Source: CALBPI01 sp942491885
GTDB lineage: Bacteria; Pseudomonadota; Gammaproteobacteria; Steroidobacterales; Woeseiaceae
Assembly (NCBI GenBank): GCA_942491885.1
Contig: CALOCQ010000008.1
Coordinates: 558,001 to 622,000 of the forward strand
Length of the DNA: 64,000 nt
Reading direction: 5' to 3'
Part shown: in pieces, positions 61,625-64,000 of the stretch
How positions within the stretch are numbered: the stretch's first letter is position 1
Layout of the letters: the number at the start of each line of letters is the position of its first letter
Program-made: the position numbers and the translations under genes
Notes under the pieces: model-generated
What the model was told of the DNA's origin: nothing
The model's input: only the letters and a program-made list of their open reading frames with translations
Database searches by the model: none

Positions 61625-63946
61625 TCAGCCCTTGGGCGGCGCGGGTGCCAGCACCTCGCGACTGCCGTTCGACTCGAGCGGACCGACAAGCCCCGCCTCC
61701 TCCATCGCCTCGACCATCCTTGCGGCGCGGTTGTAGCCAATCTTGAGTCGCCGTTGCACACCCGAAATCGACGCCTTACGCGTCTCGAGCACGATAGCGA
61801 CAGCCTGGTCGTACAGCGCGTCCTGTTCGGAGTCGACGCCGTTCATCGGGCCGGCCACATCCGGCATGCCCGGCACCGGCGTCGTCGGGCCGGACAGAAC
61901 CTCGTCGATATAGGTTGGCGCAATATTACCTGCGCGCAATTTCTGCACGACCGCATGCACCTCGTTGTCGGACACAAACGCACCATGCACACGCTCAGGC
62001 AATGACGTACCCGGCGGCAAATACAACATGTCGCCATGGCCGAGCAGGTTTTCCGCCCCCTGCTGGTCGAGGATAGTCCGCGAATCGACCTTTGCCGACA
62101 CCTGAAACGCGATGCGCGCCGGCACGTTGGCCTTGATCAGGCCGGTAATGACATCGACGCTGGGACGCTGGGTGGCGAGAATCATATTGATGCCCGACGC
62201 GCGCGCCTTTTGTGCCAGCCTCGCGATCAGTTCCTCAACCTTCTTGCCGACGATCATCATCATGTCGGCCAGCTCATCGATGATGACAACGATGAACGGC
62301 AACGTCGTGAGCTCCGGCGCCTGCGGCAGCGGCTTCTCGTCGTCGATCAAGTCCGGCGCCTGCCACAACGGATCGGTCAGCGGCGTACCGGCATCGATTG
62401 CCTCGCGCACTTTGCGGTTGTAGCCACCAATATTGCGCACGCCGAGTGCGGCCATCAGCCGGTAGCGCCGTTCCATTTCGGCGACACACCAGCGCAGTGC
62501 ATTGGCGGCCTCCTTCATGTCGGTCACCACGGGCGCGAGCAAATGCGGAATACCTTCATAGACCGAAAGCTCGAGCATCTTCGGGTCGATCATGATCAGG
62601 CGCACCTGATCCGGCGTCGCCTTGTAGAGCAGGCTGAGCACCATGGCATTAATCGCCACCGACTTACCGGAGCCGGTGGTGCCGGCGATCAACAAGTGCG
62701 GCATGCGCGCGAGATCGGCAATCTGCGATGCCCCGCCGATGTCCTTGCCAAGCGCAAGCGTCAACGGCGACGGACTCTCGTCGTAAGCGCGTGAGCGGAG
62801 AATCTCGCCAAGCGTCACCAGCTCGCGCTTTTCATTCGGAATCTCCAGCCCGATCACTGACCGGCCCGGAATCACTTCCACGACGCGCACCGCGATAACA
62901 GACAAAGAGCGCGCGAGGTCTTTGGCAAGATTCGAAATCTGCGCCGATTTCACGCCGGCCGCGGGCTCGAGCTCGAAGCGCGTGATGATCGGACCGGGCT
63001 GGACCGCGACTACCTCAACGTCGATGCCGAAATCCTTGAGCTTAAGCTCAACCAGGCGCGACATTTTTTCCAGTGAATCTTCCGAGTAGCCGCCCTCCGC
63101 CGGCGGTGGATCATCGAGCAGCGACAAAGGCGGCAGTTCGCCGGCGGCAATCGGCTCGAACAACGGCACCTGGCGCTCTTGTTGCACGCGATCGCTGGTC
63201 TCCACGCGCGGCAACGTTGGCTCGATGCGCGGCTTGATTCGTGTTGCCTTGCGCTCACGCTCGACGCGCAGACTTTCCTTGCGCTGCTGTTGCACCTTGC
63301 GCCCCTCGGCGCGGTCCTGCATCGTATCGCGCCATTCGCGCAAACGCTCAAGCCCGCCGAGCACACCCCGGCCGACCTTATCCATCACCGCGAACCAGGA
63401 CACACCGGAAAACACCGATGCGAACGTGAACCACGCGGCCAGCAGCAATAGTGTGGTGCCCAACAGGCCCGCGTAGCCGGCTATCCCGTTGCCGACCAAC
63501 TGGCCGAGAATTCCGCCTGCGCTCTGGCGCAAATCTGCGCCGCTCGAGTGCAGCGTGGCCAGACCACAACTCGCTGCCAGCATCAGCACGAAGCCCGTCA
63601 TACGCAGCGCAAAGATGCCTTTATCGAGCGGAGCCGGATTACTGCGCTCGCGGTAAATCATCCAACCCGCAAAAAACACCATCACAGGAAACAGGTAGGC
63701 AGGCTTGCCGAACCAGGTGTAACCCCAATCGGCAAACCACGCGCCCGCGTACGAAATACGGTTGTGCACCCCTTCGCCGCTGGCCGCCTGACTAAAGCCG
63801 GGATCATCGGGGTGGTAGGTGAACAGCGCGACAAACAACACCAGCGCAACAGCGCCAAACACGAATAATGCGCCTTCGCGCAGCGTCCGTGTCATCGTCG
63901 TTTTGATGCCACGATCTGCGTTCGTTGTGGAATTGCTTTGTGCCAT
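61625..63946 (-). CDS. ftsK: DNA translocase FtsK
   Basis: 773 residues. N-terminal membrane domain with four spans (ALFVFGAVALVLFVALFTY and others), a short linker of only about 100 residues, the motor with LIAGTTGSGKSVAINAMV and the Walker B IVVIIDELADMMM, and a C-terminal winged-helix gamma domain (YNRAARMVEAMEEAGLVGPLES). It pumps chromosome dimers to dif and aids septation. E. coli FtsK is 1329 residues because of a long linker; the short one is common elsewhere. Last gene of the window; about 54 bp remain, without a feature. Confidence 0.96.
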   Translation of the reverse strand: MAQSNSTTNADRGIKTTMTRTLREGALFVFGAVALVLFVALFTYHPDDPGFSQAASGEGVHNRISYAGAWFADWGYTWFGKPAYLFPVMVFFAGWMIYRERSNPAPLDKGIFALRMTGFVLMLAASCGLATLHSSGADLRQSAGGILGQLVGNGIAGYAGLLGTTLLLLAAWFTFASVFSGVSWFAVMDKVGRGVLGGLERLREWRDTMQDRAEGRKVQQQRKESLRVERERKATRIKPRIEPTLPRVETSDRVQQERQVPLFEPIAAGELPPLSLLDDPPPAEGGYSEDSLEKMSRLVELKLKDFGIDVEVVAVQPGPIITRFELEPAAGVKSAQISNLAKDLARSLSVIAVRVVEVIPGRSVIGLEIPNEKRELVTLGEILRSRAYDESPSPLTLALGKDIGGASQIADLARMPHLLIAGTTGSGKSVAINAMVLSLLYKATPDQVRLIMIDPKMLELSVYEGIPHLLAPVVTDMKEAANALRWCVAEMERRYRLMAALGVRNIGGYNRKVREAIDAGTPLTDPLWQAPDLIDDEKPLPQAPELTTLPFIVVIIDELADMMMIVGKKVEELIARLAQKARASGINMILATQRPSVDVITGLIKANVPARIAFQVSAKVDSRTILDQQGAENLLGHGDMLYLPPGTSLPERVHGAFVSDNEVHAVVQKLRAGNIAPTYIDEVLSGPTTPVPGMPDVAGPMNGVDSEQDALYDQAVAIVLETRKASISGVQRRLKIGYNRAARMVEAMEEAGLVGPLESNGSREVLAPAPPKG

Positions 63947-64000
63947 TCGGTTATTTTATTACAAACTGCCTGCCGACGAGCCGATTAGTTCGACCGCCGG

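Overview
The window comes from a moderately GC-rich, Gram-negative bacterium, most likely an uncultured gammaproteobacterium. The evidence is the envelope set (tolQRAB-pal-cpoB, lolA), the order yebC-ruvC-ruvA-ruvB-tol-pal-queE-queC, the order ftsK-lolA-rarA-serS, a fused thrA in a thrABC operon, a PhoP/PhoQ-type pair, HrpA, and a RelA with the monofunctional EFDD motif. I cannot place it below class level. I see no integrase, transposase, phage gene or CRISPR array; this is ordinary chromosomal core with a few accessory genes.

Layout. 1-4.2 kb: tail of a slipin-type membrane protein, a strong hairpin, and hrpA broken by a frameshift in a GCGACC repeat. 4.3-7.3 kb: two-component system with a PepSY protein and a glycine-zipper envelope protein (minus strand). 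7.4-10.3 kb: fumC, CoA-pyrophosphatase (Nudix) and mazG, a tight minus-strand cluster. 10.4-19.3 kb (plus): purB, GNAT, PLD-like protein, decayed nudJ, mnmA, acnA with several frameshifts, a SIRT5-type sirtuin and a DUF2333 protein. 19.3-22.5 kb (minus): SGNH hydrolase, YgjP-type metallopeptidase, a beta-helix repeat protein and a TPR protein. 22.7-28.8 kb: tatD, then thrA-thrB-thrC-NERD, each joined by a 4-bp overlap. 29 kb: tRNA-Lys and an unrecognised secreted protein. 29.9-39.9 kb (minus): yfaZ, yebC, ruvCAB, tolQRAB-pal-cpoB, queE, queC. 40-42.2 kb: relA. 42.3-47.9 kb (minus): sucA-sucB-lpd. 48.2-51.2 kb: zinc alcohol dehydrogenase and a DUF3300 protein. 51.3-53.9 kb: tRNA-Arg, GNAT, bcp, yjbQ, an anchored histidine phosphatase, a small membrane protein, tRNA-Ser. 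54.2-57.8 kb: a Bax-inhibitor-type protein, then a mechanosensitive channel carrying a C-terminal AHSA1/SRPBCC domain. 57.8-63.9 kb (minus): ftsK, lolA, vanZ-like, rarA, serS.

Themes. Central carbon metabolism recurs: fumarase, aconitase, the 2-oxoglutarate dehydrogenase complex, and a sirtuin with desuccinylase signature residues next to aconitase. Envelope maintenance (Tol-Pal, LolA, YfaZ, PhoPQ-like) and genome or nucleotide housekeeping (RuvABC, RarA, FtsK, TatD, MazG, two Nudix genes) fill most of the rest.

The least explained items are the MscS-AHSA1 fusion with an apparent CTG start, the NERD gene locked into the threonine operon, the VNG-repeat beta-helix protein, the orphan secreted protein at 29.3 kb, and a cluster of small indels between 12.9 and 17.1 kb that may be either gene decay or sequence error.
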